In this document: positions 1 through 9,373 of the stretch, one piece after another
Layout of the letters: each line of letters opens with the position of its first letter
Position numbering within the stretch: position 1 is the stretch's first letter
Position numbers and translations under genes: made by a program
The notes under the pieces: generated by a model
What the model was told of the DNA's origin: nothing
Database searches by the model: none
Seen by the model: the letters and a program-made list of their open reading frames with translations, nothing else
Assembly: GCA_902537215.1 (NCBI GenBank)
Contig: CACBAM010000006.1
Coordinates: forward strand, 1-64,000
Direction of reading: 5' to 3'
Source of the DNA: an uncultured Alphaproteobacteria bacterium
GTDB taxonomy: Bacteria; Pseudomonadota; Alphaproteobacteria; Rhodobacterales; Rhodobacteraceae
Length of the DNA: 64,000 bases

Positions 1-1941
1 GTATATGATGGAGCCATTATTCCTTGGGCAAGGAGTTCTAACCCATACTATAGACAGACAATTGAAGCCTTATCGAAACATTATAATTTTAACCCTAACG
101 CGCCTTGGCAGCAACTTGATGAAAAAATTAAAAAGATTCTGCTACACGGCAATGAGGGAGAGAAAATCAACTTTAGATTTGATGATGGAGGTCGAGTTTA
201 TAATACTAAAAAATCATTTGAAGGAGTAATCTCTAATTTAAAGCGTAGATTTGATGAAACTGTTGAACCTTGGTTGTTAGAAGAGTTTAAAAGGTACAGA
301 AGTGATAAACCTTGCCCAAAATGTAACGGCTACAGGCTAAGACAAGAGGCTCTCTGCGTAAGGGTAGCGGAACAAAACATCGGAGAGTGTTGCGACCAGT
401 CGATTAAGCAGTTGCTTGAATGGATAGCATTACTGCCAAAAACGCTCTCTAAGTCGCATCTGCAAATTGGCAGCGCTATAATAAAAGAGATCTCCAGCAG
501 GCTAACTTTTTTAGATAATGTTGGTCTAGAATATTTAACTTTAAGTCGAGCCTCAGGTACGTTGTCAGGGGGAGAAAGTCAGCGAATAAGACTAGCAAGT
601 CAAATAGGTTCTGGCTTAACGGGAGTACTTTATGTTTTAGACGAGCCTTCAATTGGATTACACCAGAGAGATAATAGAAGGCTAATCAAAACGCTCAAAG
701 ATTTAAAAGCACAAGGTAATTCGGTTTTAGTGGTTGAGCATGATGAAGAAGCAATAAGAGAAGCTGATTATGTTATTGATCTTGGTCCTGGTGCGGGAGT
801 TCAGGGTGGATATATCGTTGCAGAAGGCACGCCTCTAGATGTTATAAAAAGTGAGAAGTCACTTACTGGTCTTTATCTTTCTGGAAAAAAGAGCATACCT
901 GTGCCCGCAAAAAGAAGAACTAATTCAAAATCCGAGGTAAAATTAACAGGAGCAAATGGCAATAATCTCAAAAACGTAAATATTTCTTTCCCAACGGAAT
1001 TATTTATATGCGTAACGGGTGTATCAGGGGGAGGAAAGTCGACCTTAATAATTGAAACTCTTTTTAAAGCGGCAGCTTCGAAACTTAATGGCTCTAGACA
1101 AACTCCCGCAAAGTTCGAAAAAATAGAAGGTTTAGAGTATTTTGAGAAGGTTATAGATATAGATCAATCTCCAATAGGAAGAACTCCAAGATCTAATCCC
1201 GCTACTTACACAGGAGCTTTTACGCATATAAGGGATTGGTTTACGGGCTTGCCAGAGTCGAAAGCTAGAGGGTACATGCCTGGACGTTTTTCTTTTAACG
1301 TAAAAGGTGGCCGTTGTGAGGCTTGCCAAGGTGATGGATTAATTAAGATAGAAATGCATTTTCTTGCTGATGTTTATGTGGAATGCGACCAATGTCTTGG
1401 CAAGAGATATAATAGGGAAACGCTTGAAATAAAATTTAAGGATAAAAACATTTCAGATGTCTTGGAAATGACAGTAAACGAGGCTGAAGATTTTTTCAAA
1501 GCAGTGCCTTCGATAAGAGAAAAAATGGCAACCCTTAAAAGAGTTGGACTAGGTTATATTAAAGTTGGTCAACAGGCGACAACCTTGTCAGGTGGAGAGG
1601 CCCAGAGGGTAAAGCTTGCAAAAGAACTTGCAAGAAGAAGCTCGGGATCGACTTTGTACATATTAGACGAGCCTACAACTGGGTTACACTTTCATGATAT
1701 TAAAAAACTTCTTGAAATTCTGCATGAGCTTGTAGAGAAAGGTAACACTGTTATTGTTATTGAACACAACTTGGATGTGATCAAAACAGCTGACTATGTA
1801 ATTGATATTGGACCGGAAGGTGGAGATAAAGGTGGTGAAGTAGTGTGTTATGGTACACCTGAAGATATAGCGACTGTGAAAGAAAGTTTTACAGGAGCGT
1901 TTTTAAGTCCTATTGTTTGGAAATCGTCTGAAAATAGCTGA
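1..1941 (+). CDS. uvrA: UvrABC excinuclease subunit A (5' end outside window)
   Basis: This is the damage-recognition ATPase of nucleotide excision repair. The frame is open from base 1, so about 646 C-terminal residues are present and roughly 300 N-terminal ones lie outside the window. Visible are the first zinc-binding CPKC, the first ABC signature [11 protein letters not shown] with LDEPSIGLH, the second Walker [10 protein letters not shown] (bases 1018-1044), the second zinc module [17 protein letters not shown], the second signature [11 protein letters not shown] and the Walker [11 protein letters not shown]. The gene ends with TGA 18 bases before coaD, in the same direction. No lesion is seen; both nucleotide-binding halves look intact. 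Confidence 0.97.
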   Translation, partial: VYDGAIIPWARSSNPYYRQTIEALSKHYNFNPNAPWQQLDEKIKKILLHGNEGEKINFRFDDGGRVYNTKKSFEGVISNLKRRFDETVEPWLLEEFKRYRSDKPCPKCNGYRLRQEALCVRVAEQNIGECCDQSIKQLLEWIALLPKTLSKSHLQIGSAIIKEISSRLTFLDNVGLEYLTLSRASGTLSGGESQRIRLASQIGSGLTGVLYVLDEPSIGLHQRDNRRLIKTLKDLKAQGNSVLVVEHDEEAIREADYVIDLGPGAGVQGGYIVAEGTPLDVIKSEKSLTGLYLSGKKSIPVPAKRRTNSKSEVKLTGANGNNLKNVNISFPTELFICVTGVSGGGKSTLIIETLFKAAASKLNGSRQTPAKFEKIEGLEYFEKVIDIDQSPIGRTPRSNPATYTGAFTHIRDWFTGLPESKARGYMPGRFSFNVKGGRCEACQGDGLIKIEMHFLADVYVECDQCLGKRYNRETLEIKFKDKNISDVLEMTVNEAEDFFKAVPSIREKMATLKRVGLGYIKVGQQATTLSGGEAQRVKLAKELARRSSGSTLYILDEPTTGLHFHDIKKLLEILHELVEKGNTVIVIEHNLDVIKTADYVIDIGPEGGDKGGEVVCYGTPEDIATVKESFTGAFLSPIVWKSSENS

Positions 1942-1959
1942 AGAAAGAAGGAAAATATA

Positions 1960-2463
1960 ATGCGAGTAGGATTGTACCCAGGTACTTTTGACCCATTAAC
2001 ACTTGGACATATAGATATAATAAGCAGGGCTTCGACACTCGTTGATAAGTTAGTAATAGGAGTTGCTATAAATAATGATAAGAGTCCTTTATTTTCATTA
2101 GAAGAAAGAGTGCAGCTTGTAGAAAAAGAAATAGCTAATTTAAAGTCATTGAAAGTCGATATTGTGGTACATCCATTTAAAAATTTACTAATAGAGTGCG
2201 CAAAAGACGTAGGTGCCTCAATTTTGATAAGAGGGTTACGGGCAGTATCAGATTTTGAGTATGAATTCCAGATGGTTGGAATGAATAGAGTTTTAGATAA
2301 TAAAATAGAGACAGTTTTTTTGATGGCAGATGCAGGTTGTCAAGCCATTGCATCTAGATTGGTGAAAGAAATTGCTAAGCTAGGTGGTAACATAGACAAA
2401 TTTGTAACTGAAGACATTGCGTTTGCAATTAATAATAAATATCAAAACAAAAAAAAGGATTAG
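1960..2463 (+). CDS. coaD: Pantetheine-phosphate adenylyltransferase
   Basis: The 167-residue product catalyses the penultimate step of coenzyme A synthesis, joining ATP and 4'-phosphopantetheine to give dephospho-CoA. The nucleotidyltransferase fold is shown by GTFDPLTLGH near residues 8-17, which contains the T/HxGH nucleotide motif, by the central IRGLRAVSDFEYEFQ segment, and by the SRLVKEIA stretch near the C-terminus. Length matches the family (about 160). It follows uvrA and is 2 bases before the cyclophilin gene, so it is probably co-transcribed with it. Confidence 0.97.
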   Translation: MRVGLYPGTFDPLTLGHIDIISRASTLVDKLVIGVAINNDKSPLFSLEERVQLVEKEIANLKSLKVDIVVHPFKNLLIECAKDVGASILIRGLRAVSDFEYEFQMVGMNRVLDNKIETVFLMADAGCQAIASRLVKEIAKLGGNIDKFVTEDIAFAINNKYQNKKKD

Positions 2464-2465
2464 AA

Positions 2466-2996
2466 ATGGCATTAAAGAAAAAGAAAGCAACAAAAAAAAG
2501 TGCCAAACAAAATATAGTTTTAGAGACAAATAAAGGAAATATTACAATAGAACTGCTAAATGATCTTGCTCCAAATCATTGCAAGAGAATTTTAAAGCTG
2601 TCAAAAGATAAATTTTTTGATGATGTCGTGTTTCACAGAGTGATTGATGGCTTTATGGCTCAAACGGGTGATGGCCAGTATGGTTCTTTGAAAAATGGGT
2701 TCCAAAGTGATCGTGTCGGAATGGGAGGTTCAGACTTGCCTGATCTAGAAGCCGAATTCACTTCTGAGCCGTTTGTCAGGGGTATTGTGGGTATGGCTCG
2801 ATCACAAAACCCAAATTCTGCTAATAGCCAGTTTTTTATTATGCTTGAAGATAGTATGCATTTAAACAATCAGTATACGGTCTGGGGAAAAGTTATGAAA
2901 GGTATGGACGTAGTAGATAAAATAAAAAAAGGGGATCAATTGGATAATGGAAAAGTTGATGACCCAGATTTCATAAAGACAATTAAAAATGCTTAG
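2466..2996 (+). CDS. ppiB: Cytoplasmic cyclophilin-type peptidyl-prolyl isomerase
   Basis: The 176-residue product is a cyclophilin that speeds cis-trans isomerisation at proline bonds. The core carries FHRVIDGFMAQTGD with the catalytic arginine, NSANSQFFIML and NNQYTVWGKV. There is no signal peptide; instead there is a lysine-rich N-terminus (about 15 residues), so it should act in the cytoplasm. The ATG follows an AGGA-like ribosome site, and the 3' end overlaps the next cyclophilin by 8 bases. The pair looks like an old duplication divided between compartments. Confidence 0.93.
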   Translation: MALKKKKATKKSAKQNIVLETNKGNITIELLNDLAPNHCKRILKLSKDKFFDDVVFHRVIDGFMAQTGDGQYGSLKNGFQSDRVGMGGSDLPDLEAEFTSEPFVRGIVGMARSQNPNSANSQFFIMLEDSMHLNNQYTVWGKVMKGMDVVDKIKKGDQLDNGKVDDPDFIKTIKNA

Positions 2997-3573
2997 ATAT
3001 CTTTTTTCTAAAAAAATTCCTATAAATATATTTTTTTTCATATTTATCTTTAAGTGTGCTTTTGCAGAAAATAATCTTGTAATTGAAGTAGGAGGTGAAG
3101 CTAGTGGAAAAATTGAAATAACACTGCTGCCAGATTTAGCTCCATTGCATGTCGAAAGAATAAAAACCTTGGTTAATTTAGGCGCATATGATGGCGTGGT
3201 ATTCCATAGAGTAATTGAAGGCTTTATGGCACAGACGGGTGATGTGAAGTTTGGCAAAACTCAAGCATTTAACCCCGAGCTAGTTGGTAGAGGAGGCTCG
3301 TCATTGCCGGACTTGCCATCTGAATTTTCTGATATGGCCTTTGTCGCAGGCACTGTTGGCATGGCACGATCAAACAATCCGGATTCTGCTAATAGTCAAT
3401 TTTTTATCATGTTCCAGCCTGCTCCTCATTTAGATAATAATTATACAGTTTTTGGCGCGGTTAGTTCTGGAATGGACGTGTTATCAAAAATAAAGAAAGG
3501 TGATTTGAAAAGAAATGGTGCTGTCGACAAGCCGGACTTTATGAAAAAGGTTTACCTTAAAAAACAAGATTAG
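2989..3573 (+). CDS. ppiA: Exported cyclophilin-type peptidyl-prolyl isomerase
   Basis: The 194-residue protein is a second cyclophilin, here with an N-terminal signal peptide: a basic start (MLRYLFSKK), a hydrophobic stretch and a likely cleavage after CAFA near residue 26. The core repeats the same motifs as its upstream neighbour (FHRVIEGFMAQTGD, NSANSQFFIMF, DNNYTVFGAV). It should help fold periplasmic proteins. The start codon lies within the end of ppiB, suggesting translational coupling, and the stop overlaps the convergent tyrS stop by 4 bases. Confidence 0.92.
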   Translation: MLRYLFSKKIPINIFFFIFIFKCAFAENNLVIEVGGEASGKIEITLLPDLAPLHVERIKTLVNLGAYDGVVFHRVIEGFMAQTGDVKFGKTQAFNPELVGRGGSSLPDLPSEFSDMAFVAGTVGMARSNNPDSANSQFFIMFQPAPHLDNNYTVFGAVSSGMDVLSKIKKGDLKRNGAVDKPDFMKKVYLKKQD

Positions 3574-4811
3574 AAAATGACGATGTTGACATGTTTCTTT
3601 TTCCCAATAGAAAGTTGCTGAGGATCGGAAAAATTATTTTTCTCAAACTTTTCAGTAATGTCTTTTACCATCCTTCCTTCTAGCTTTACTGCGTTTTCAT
3701 TTACCAAACGCTTCGCTTCTTTCCCAGACTTCACCATTCCTGAAAGTGTCATTATTTGAGTGATAGAAATACGTTCGGGACAATCTTTAGCATTGATCTC
3801 AATTGTAGGTAGTTTAGAAGACCCAGTATTTTCACTAAATACTGCTTTTGAAGTTTTAAACGCTTCATCGGCTTTCATTTTTCCATGGCAAAGTGAGGTA
3901 ACCTCGTTTGCTAAAACTATTTTTGCTTCATTAAGGTGATGACCCTTTCTAGAGGTTAGTTCTTTAATTTTGTCAATCGAAAATTCAGTAAAAAGAAGAA
4001 GGAATTTCTCTATATCATCATCATCACAATTCCGCCAAAACTGCCAAAATTCATAAGGAGAAAGATTTTCTTCGTTTAGCCAGACAGCGCCATTAGATGA
4101 TTTTCCCATCTTTTGACCAGAAGAGTTTGTTAATAAAGGCGAAGTCAAACCAAAAAGTTTATTGCTGTTCATACGCCTAGTTAACTCAATGCCATTAACT
4201 ATGTTACCCCATTGATCAGATCCGCCCATTTGAAGAATGCATTGATAGTCATGGTTCAGTTTGTAAAAGTCGTAGCCTTGTAATATCATGTAATTAAACT
4301 CTAGAAAGCTTAAAGGGTCATTTTTTTGCAGCCTGCTTTTAACTGATTCAAAGCTAAGCATTCTGTTAATTGAAAAATGTTTTCCAGTATCTCTCAGAAA
4401 ATCCAAGTAGTTTAGCTTGCTTAACCACTCATCATTATTCAGCATAAGCGCACCGGGGTAATCAGACGAAAAATTTAGGTATTTGGAAAATATCGATTTG
4501 AGACTAAGTAGATTAGCATTAATTGTTTCGTCGGTTATCAATGGTCTCTCTGTTTTCCTAAAGGAAGGGTCTCCTATTTTTGTTGTACCGCCTCCTAATA
4601 AAGTAATTACCCTATGTCCATCTTTTTGGAACCATCTTAGCATCATTATATTCATAAGATGGCCTACATGAAGGGAGGAAGCAGTAGCGTCATACCCAAT
4701 ATAACAGGTAACTTTTGAATTGCTCAATAAGTTGTCGAGGCCCATTAAATCAGTACAGTCATTAATAAAACCACGGGTTCTTAAATTATTCAGAATATTA
4801 CTTTTTAACAT
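3570..4811 (-). CDS. tyrS: Tyrosyl-tRNA synthetase
   Basis: The 413-residue class I aminoacyl-tRNA synthetase charges tRNA-Tyr. HVGH near residue 51 is the HIGH motif, QMGGSDQWGNI lies in the tyrosine pocket, and KMGKS is the KMSKS loop. A C-terminal S4-like RNA-binding domain (from about residue 345) contains SGKEAKRLVNENAVKLEG. Length agrees with the bacterial family. It is on the minus strand, 14 bases downstream of the hydrolase gene in the same direction. Confidence 0.97.
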   Translation of the reverse strand: MLKSNILNNLRTRGFINDCTDLMGLDNLLSNSKVTCYIGYDATASSLHVGHLMNIMMLRWFQKDGHRVITLLGGGTTKIGDPSFRKTERPLITDETINANLLSLKSIFSKYLNFSSDYPGALMLNNDEWLSKLNYLDFLRDTGKHFSINRMLSFESVKSRLQKNDPLSFLEFNYMILQGYDFYKLNHDYQCILQMGGSDQWGNIVNGIELTRRMNSNKLFGLTSPLLTNSSGQKMGKSSNGAVWLNEENLSPYEFWQFWRNCDDDDIEKFLLLFTEFSIDKIKELTSRKGHHLNEAKIVLANEVTSLCHGKMKADEAFKTSKAVFSENTGSSKLPTIEINAKDCPERISITQIMTLSGMVKSGKEAKRLVNENAVKLEGRMVKDITEKFEKNNFSDPQQLSIGKKKHVNIVIF

Positions 4812-4825
4812 CGACCCACAATAAT

Positions 4826-5467
4826 TTATAAATCTGACCTAGAAGCAAGATACTCATTAACTGCTTTTGTCATTTCTTCTTCAAAGTTGGTAAAAAAATG
4901 ATCAGCACCTTCAACCTCTTTGTGAGAAACCTTGATCCCTTTTTGTAGTTTCAATCTATCTGATAAATCCTTTATTTCAGATGGGGGTACGAGGCGATCT
5001 AAACTACCATTTATAATCAGCCCTGACGATGGGCAGGGAGCTAAGAAGCTAAAGTCATATGTATTGGCGGGAGGTGATACTGAAATAAACCCACTTATTT
5101 CTGGTCTTCTCATCAACAGCTGCATACCTATCCAAGAGCCAAAAGAAAAACCAACTACCCAGCAACCGCTTGAATTTGGTGAATTTGCTTGTAGAAAATC
5201 GAGAGCTGATGCTGCATCTGCCAATTCTCCTAATCCATCATCAAATTCACCTTCGCTCTTGCCAACACCTCTAAAATTGAACCTTAAACATGAAAACCCA
5301 AGATTAAAGAAACAGTAGTGAAGATTGTAAACAACTCTGTTATTCATAGTGCCGCCAAACTTTGGATGCGGGTGTAATATTATAGCTACGGGAGCATTTG
5401 TATTTTTTTGAGGGTGGAATCGACCTTCGAGCCTACCGCTCGGACCAGATATGTTTACTTCGGGCAT
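4826..5467 (-). CDS. Alpha/beta hydrolase of the COG2945 type
   Basis: The 213-residue product is a small cytoplasmic alpha/beta hydrolase whose substrate cannot be read from sequence. HPHPKFGGTMNN and FNFRGVGKSEG are typical of COG2945 proteins. The catalytic triad appears to be Ser in GFSFGSW, Asp in GSLDRLVP and His in GADHFF. An ATG nine codons upstream (5494) is also open, but the start MPEVNI at 5467 is preferred because AAAGGA lies six bases before it and relatives begin with MPEV. It is divergent from iscR. Confidence 0.85.
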   Translation of the reverse strand: MPEVNISGPSGRLEGRFHPQKNTNAPVAIILHPHPKFGGTMNNRVVYNLHYCFFNLGFSCLRFNFRGVGKSEGEFDDGLGELADAASALDFLQANSPNSSGCWVVGFSFGSWIGMQLLMRRPEISGFISVSPPANTYDFSFLAPCPSSGLIINGSLDRLVPPSEIKDLSDRLKLQKGIKVSHKEVEGADHFFTNFEEEMTKAVNEYLASRSDL

Positions 5468-5507
5468 TGAAGTTCCTTTATCAATCAATGACATACAGTT
5501 ACTAATT

Positions 5508-5527
5508 GCTTGACCTCTAAGTCAAGC
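5508..5527. promoter_or_regulatory. Palindromic operator upstream of iscR (probable IscR/Rrf2 site)
   Basis: A perfect inverted repeat GCTTGAC-N6-GTCAAGC lies 39 bases before the iscR start, between the divergent hydrolase and SUF operon genes. Its TTGAC half overlaps a -35-like element, with AT-rich -10 candidates downstream. The TTGAC-N6-GTCAA layout resembles IscR-type sites. Autoregulation of the SUF operon is inferred from position, not shown. Confidence 0.65.
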
Positions 5528-5566
5528 TATTTTAAATATAATTTAAATTTATTTGTTATTTTAAGC

Positions 5567-6019
5567 ATGAGACTAAGCACAAAAGGTAAATACGCTTTGA
5601 TAGCGATGGCATATATCGCTAGAAAAGACTTCAACTCAACTGTATCTGTGGCTGAGATTTCCAATAGAACCGGTATTTCACTCACTTACCTTGAACAACT
5701 TTTTATGAAATTGCGTAAAGCAAGTTTAGTGAAAGCTGTTAGAGGGGCATCAGGCGGATTTAGCTTAAATTATCATCCTAAAAATATAAGGGTCCATGAC
5801 ATTATGGAAGCCGTTGATGAAAATTTTGCCGCAGTCTCTATTAACGATAAAATTGAAACAAAGATTTTACCAAAACCTTTTGAGCTAGTTTTAACAGAAA
5901 AATTTTGGGAACAGTTTTCATCTCAAGTTTACCTATTTTTACATAATATTTCATTAGAAGACGTTGCCTCTGATTCTATGGAGCCATGTCAAGCAGTATC
6001 AAGCTTTGCACAAGCTTAA
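5567..6019 (+). CDS. iscR: Rrf2-family iron-sulfur regulator, single-cysteine IscR type
   Basis: The 150-residue protein begins MRLSTKGKYALIAM, the hallmark of Rrf2/IscR repressors, followed by a winged helix-turn-helix (about residues 25-65, with GISLTYLEQLF and VRGASGGF). Classic IscR uses three cysteines near residues 92-104 to bind a 2Fe-2S cluster; this protein has only Cys141. From family knowledge, Rhodobacteraceae IscR also has one cysteine. It is the first gene of the SUF operon behind a palindrome and probably represses it. The ATG at 5567 is chosen because the in-frame TTG at 5510 lies inside the palindrome. Confidence 0.88.
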   Translation: MRLSTKGKYALIAMAYIARKDFNSTVSVAEISNRTGISLTYLEQLFMKLRKASLVKAVRGASGGFSLNYHPKNIRVHDIMEAVDENFAAVSINDKIETKILPKPFELVLTEKFWEQFSSQVYLFLHNISLEDVASDSMEPCQAVSSFAQA

Positions 6020-7086
6020 TGACGCTCTTACAAAATGGCAGACGTTACTTTGATTGGAATGCAAGCGCCTTATTGTGCGAAAATTCTCGGAAAAGCCTAA
6101 TTTCAAATCTGGATTTGATAGGTAATGCGAGCTCAGTTCACTTTGAAGGAAGAGAGGCGCGAAATATAATTGAACGTTCAAGAGATAATGTGATGGACCT
6201 TCTGGGTCTCGATAGAGGTACAATAATCTTTACATCCGGCGCATCGGAGTCTGCGGCGCTATTTTTACATAATAAAAGATTAGAATGTTCTGCTATTGAA
6301 CACGATTGTGTAAAAAGATGGTGTGATGTGTCTATACCGGTGAAGAAAAATGGCTTAGTTTATTCAAATACTTCTAAAAACAATATGGCTTTGCAAATTG
6401 CTAACTCTGAGACCGGTATATTGCAAAATGTTCCGAAAGACATAGCTTGCACTGATGCAGTTCAAGCTATTGGAAAAATAGATTTAAAATTTAACGATAT
6501 CCAGCCTCAAGCTTTTTTCTTGGCCTCGCACAAAGTTTGTGGACCAAAAGGGGTAGGGGTACTTTTCGTAAAACATGAGGATTTAATTGAATCCGCAATT
6601 TTAGGTGGAAATCAAGAATTTGGATTAAGAGCAGGTACTGAAAATTTTATGCTTATTGCTGCATTTTCTGAAGCCTTAGCCTACTCTATTAAACTAGTTA
6701 AAGATGGTGTATGGCAAGAAATTGAGATTTTAAGAGATATGTTAGAGAATGAAGTAAGAGAAATCTCAAAACACTCGATAATAGTTGGCGAAAAAGAAAG
6801 GAGGCTACCGAATACATCCTGCATTATAACTCCTGGTTGGAAAGGCGAAAGTCAAGTAATTGCTTTAGACCTTGAAGGTTTCAGTGTTTCATCGGGTACT
6901 GCATGTTCGTCAGGAAAATTAAGTGAAATAAGTCTATTAAAGGAGATGAAATATAGTGAGGATCTTGCAAGCTCCTCAATAAGGGTCTCGTTGGGACCCA
7001 ATACAAAAAAAAGTGATATTGAAGCCTTTATTTTCTCATGGAAACAACTATATTCAAGACATAAGATACACAGGGATTCTACATAA
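6019..7086 (+). CDS. iscS: Cysteine desulfurase (IscS/NifS-like) of the SUF operon
   Basis: This 355-residue PLP enzyme removes sulfur from cysteine as a persulfide for iron-sulfur cluster assembly. Evidence: TSGASESAAL, the PLP lysine in ASHKVCGPKGVG (Lys172) and the persulfide cysteine in SSGTACSSGK (Cys296). It is slightly shorter than housekeeping IscS (about 390-400). The ATG overlaps the iscR stop (TAATG), so translation is coupled, and an upstream in-frame ATG would add 11 residues inside iscR. The operon carries a second desulfurase, sufS, at its end. The symbol is by family resemblance. Confidence 0.9.
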   Translation: MTLLQNGRRYFDWNASALLCENSRKSLISNLDLIGNASSVHFEGREARNIIERSRDNVMDLLGLDRGTIIFTSGASESAALFLHNKRLECSAIEHDCVKRWCDVSIPVKKNGLVYSNTSKNNMALQIANSETGILQNVPKDIACTDAVQAIGKIDLKFNDIQPQAFFLASHKVCGPKGVGVLFVKHEDLIESAILGGNQEFGLRAGTENFMLIAAFSEALAYSIKLVKDGVWQEIEILRDMLENEVREISKHSIIVGEKERRLPNTSCIITPGWKGESQVIALDLEGFSVSSGTACSSGKLSEISLLKEMKYSEDLASSSIRVSLGPNTKKSDIEAFIFSWKQLYSRHKIHRDST

Positions 7087-8607
7087 ATGGCAGATAATTA
7101 TCAGGTAAGAGACGTAATCGATAAGGAAACCCTATCCACGGTTAGATCCGTTGGAGGTAACTATAAATACGGGTTCTCAACAGATATAGAAACGGAGTAT
7201 GCTCCTTTAGGTTTAAATGAAGATATCGTTAAGCTTATATCAAAAAAGAATGACGAACCTGAGTGGATGCTTGATTGGAGACTAAAGGCGTTTAATAGAT
7301 GGAAGAAACTTAAACAGCCCGAATGGGCGCTATTAAAAATTCCTGAAATCGACTTTCAAGATCAGTATTATTATGCTCGGCCTGCCAATATGAAAGAAAA
7401 GCCAAAAAGCTTAGATGAAGTAGATCCAAAACTTCTTGAAACCTACTCAAAGCTAGGAATTCCGCTAACCGAGCAAAAGAAACTCGCTGGTGTAATTGAA
7501 GAAAATCCTGAAGATAAGTCAGAAAATCGCAAGGTTGCCGTTGATGCGGTTTTTGATAGTGTTTCGGTTGGGACAACCTTTAAAGAAGAGTTAAAATCTG
7601 CCGGGGTTATATTTTGTTCAATATCAGAAGCCATAAAGGAATATCCTGACTTAGTTAAGAAATACCTAGGATCTGTTGTACCAATATCAGATAACTTTTT
7701 TGCTTGCCTCAATGCTGCTGTTTTTTCTGATGGATCATTTGTATACATTCCTAAAGGAGTAAGATGTCCTATGGAGTTGTCGACCTATTTCAGAATAAAC
7801 GCTGAAAACACTGGACAATTCGAGCGCACTTTGATTATAGCAGACAAAAACTCATACGTAAGTTATTTGGAAGGGTGTACTGCGCCTCAAAGGGATGAGA
7901 GCCAGTTGCATGCTGCCGTTGTAGAGCTAGTAATACTTGACGATGCGGAAATTAAATATTCTACAGTACAAAATTGGTTTCCAGGCGATGAGAACGGGGT
8001 TGGCGGTATTTACAACTTTGTTACTAAACGTGCTGATTGTAGGGGTAGAAATTCCAAAGTCATGTGGACACAGGTAGAGACAGGGTCTGCAATAACCTGG
8101 AAATACCCATCTTGTGTTTTAAAAGGTGATAACTCGTCTGGCGAGTTCTACTCGATAGCTATCACCAATAACATGCAACAGGCCGATACCGGCACTAAGA
8201 TGATACATCTTGGAAAAAATACAAATAGTAGAATTGTATCCAAGGGAATTAGTGCTGGAAAAGCTCAAAACACCTATAGAGGACTCGTGCAAATTGGGGG
8301 TAGATCACATAATTCAAGAAATTTTACCCAATGTGATAGTCTACTCATCGGCAATAAATGTGGAGCGCACACTGTTCCCTATATTGAGGTAAATAATAGT
8401 AGCGCGAGAGCGGAACATGAAGCCACAACGTCAAAGGTAGACGAAGATCAACTCTTTTATTGTATGCAAAGAGGGATTGGAGAAGAAGATGCTGTAGCAT
8501 TGATCGTAAATGGGTTTTGTAAGGAGGTATTACAAGCACTCCCAATGGAGTTTGCAATGGAGGCACAAAAATTAGTTGCAATCTCTTTAGAGGGTTCCGT
8601 TGGCTAA
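7087..8607 (+). CDS. sufB: Fe-S cluster scaffold protein SufB
   Basis: The 506-residue core scaffold of the SufBCD complex assembles Fe-S clusters in the cytoplasm. Diagnostic stretches are [39 protein letters not shown], and [16 protein letters not shown] with the conserved cluster-related cysteine. Length fits SufB (about 470-510). The start abuts the iscS stop directly, and sufC follows within two bases of its stop. No defect is seen. Confidence 0.97.
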   Translation: MADNYQVRDVIDKETLSTVRSVGGNYKYGFSTDIETEYAPLGLNEDIVKLISKKNDEPEWMLDWRLKAFNRWKKLKQPEWALLKIPEIDFQDQYYYARPANMKEKPKSLDEVDPKLLETYSKLGIPLTEQKKLAGVIEENPEDKSENRKVAVDAVFDSVSVGTTFKEELKSAGVIFCSISEAIKEYPDLVKKYLGSVVPISDNFFACLNAAVFSDGSFVYIPKGVRCPMELSTYFRINAENTGQFERTLIIADKNSYVSYLEGCTAPQRDESQLHAAVVELVILDDAEIKYSTVQNWFPGDENGVGGIYNFVTKRADCRGRNSKVMWTQVETGSAITWKYPSCVLKGDNSSGEFYSIAITNNMQQADTGTKMIHLGKNTNSRIVSKGISAGKAQNTYRGLVQIGGRSHNSRNFTQCDSLLIGNKCGAHTVPYIEVNNSSARAEHEATTSKVDEDQLFYCMQRGIGEEDAVALIVNGFCKEVLQALPMEFAMEAQKLVAISLEGSVG

Positions 8608-8608
8608 T

Positions 8609-9373
8609 ATGTTAAACATCGATGATTTAAAAGTTTCTTTGGAAGAAGAAGAAAAACAGATAATTAAGGGTTTATCACTTTCCATTAACCCAGGCGAAGT
8701 TCATGCTATAATGGGACCAAATGGGTCCGGGAAATCGACACTATCGAGTGTTCTGGCAGGGAAAGATGGATACATTATTGATAGCGGTACTGTTAATTTT
8801 GACGGAAGTGATTTGTTGGAGGCTGAGGTAGAGGCACGAGCGGCGCTTGGAATTTTTATGGCATTTCAATATCCAATAGAAATACCTGGAGTTGGGAATA
8901 TGAATTTTCTCAGAACCGCTCTAAATTCACAAAGAAAAACAAGAGGTCAAGAGGAACTTAATGCCGCAGACTTTTTGAAGCTTGTACGTGGCATAGCAAA
9001 AGATTTAGAAATAAGTGACGAAATGATGAAACGGCCGGTCAACGTTGGTGCATCGGGAGGAGAAAAAAAACGCAATGAAATTTTACAAATGTGTTTACTC
9101 GAGCCCAGATTTGTAATACTCGATGAAACAGATAGCGGGCTGGACGTTGACGCTATGAAGTTAGTCTCTAAAGGAGTAAATAACTTTTCATCATCTTCCC
9201 GTTCGTTTCTGGTTATTACCCATTATCAAAGACTTCTGAATTATATAGTGCCTGATTTTGTTCACATCATGGTAGATGGAAGAATAGTAAAAACTGGTGA
9301 CAAATCTCTTGCTCTTCATGTTGAAGAGACAGGATATAAAGATTTCTTACAATTAGGTAAGGGAAAACATTGA
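8609..9373 (+). CDS. sufC: SUF complex ATPase SufC
   Basis: This 254-residue ABC-type ATPase powers the SufBCD scaffold. It has Walker A GPNGSGKST (residues 36-44), the signature SGGEKKR and Walker B VILDETDSGLD. The ATG at 8609 gives the usual family N-terminus (MLNIDDLKV). An in-frame TTG at 8600, overlapping the sufB stop and spaced better from GAGGG, would add three residues and cannot be excluded. The stop overlaps the TTG start of sufD. Confidence 0.95.
   Translation: MLNIDDLKVSLEEEEKQIIKGLSLSINPGEVHAIMGPNGSGKSTLSSVLAGKDGYIIDSGTVNFDGSDLLEAEVEARAALGIFMAFQYPIEIPGVGNMNFLRTALNSQRKTRGQEELNAADFLKLVRGIAKDLEISDEMMKRPVNVGASGGEKKRNEILQMCLLEPRFVILDETDSGLDVDAMKLVSKGVNNFSSSSRSFLVITHYQRLLNYIVPDFVHIMVDGRIVKTGDKSLALHVEETGYKDFLQLGKGKH

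Noticed and set aside
2466-3573. One cyclophilin gene split by a frameshift
   Set aside because: Both proteins are full-length cyclophilins with complete active sites, one with a signal peptide.
5510-5566. iscR start at TTG 5510
   Set aside because: This codon lies inside the palindrome, and relatives begin at MRLSTKGKYA, which matches ATG 5567.
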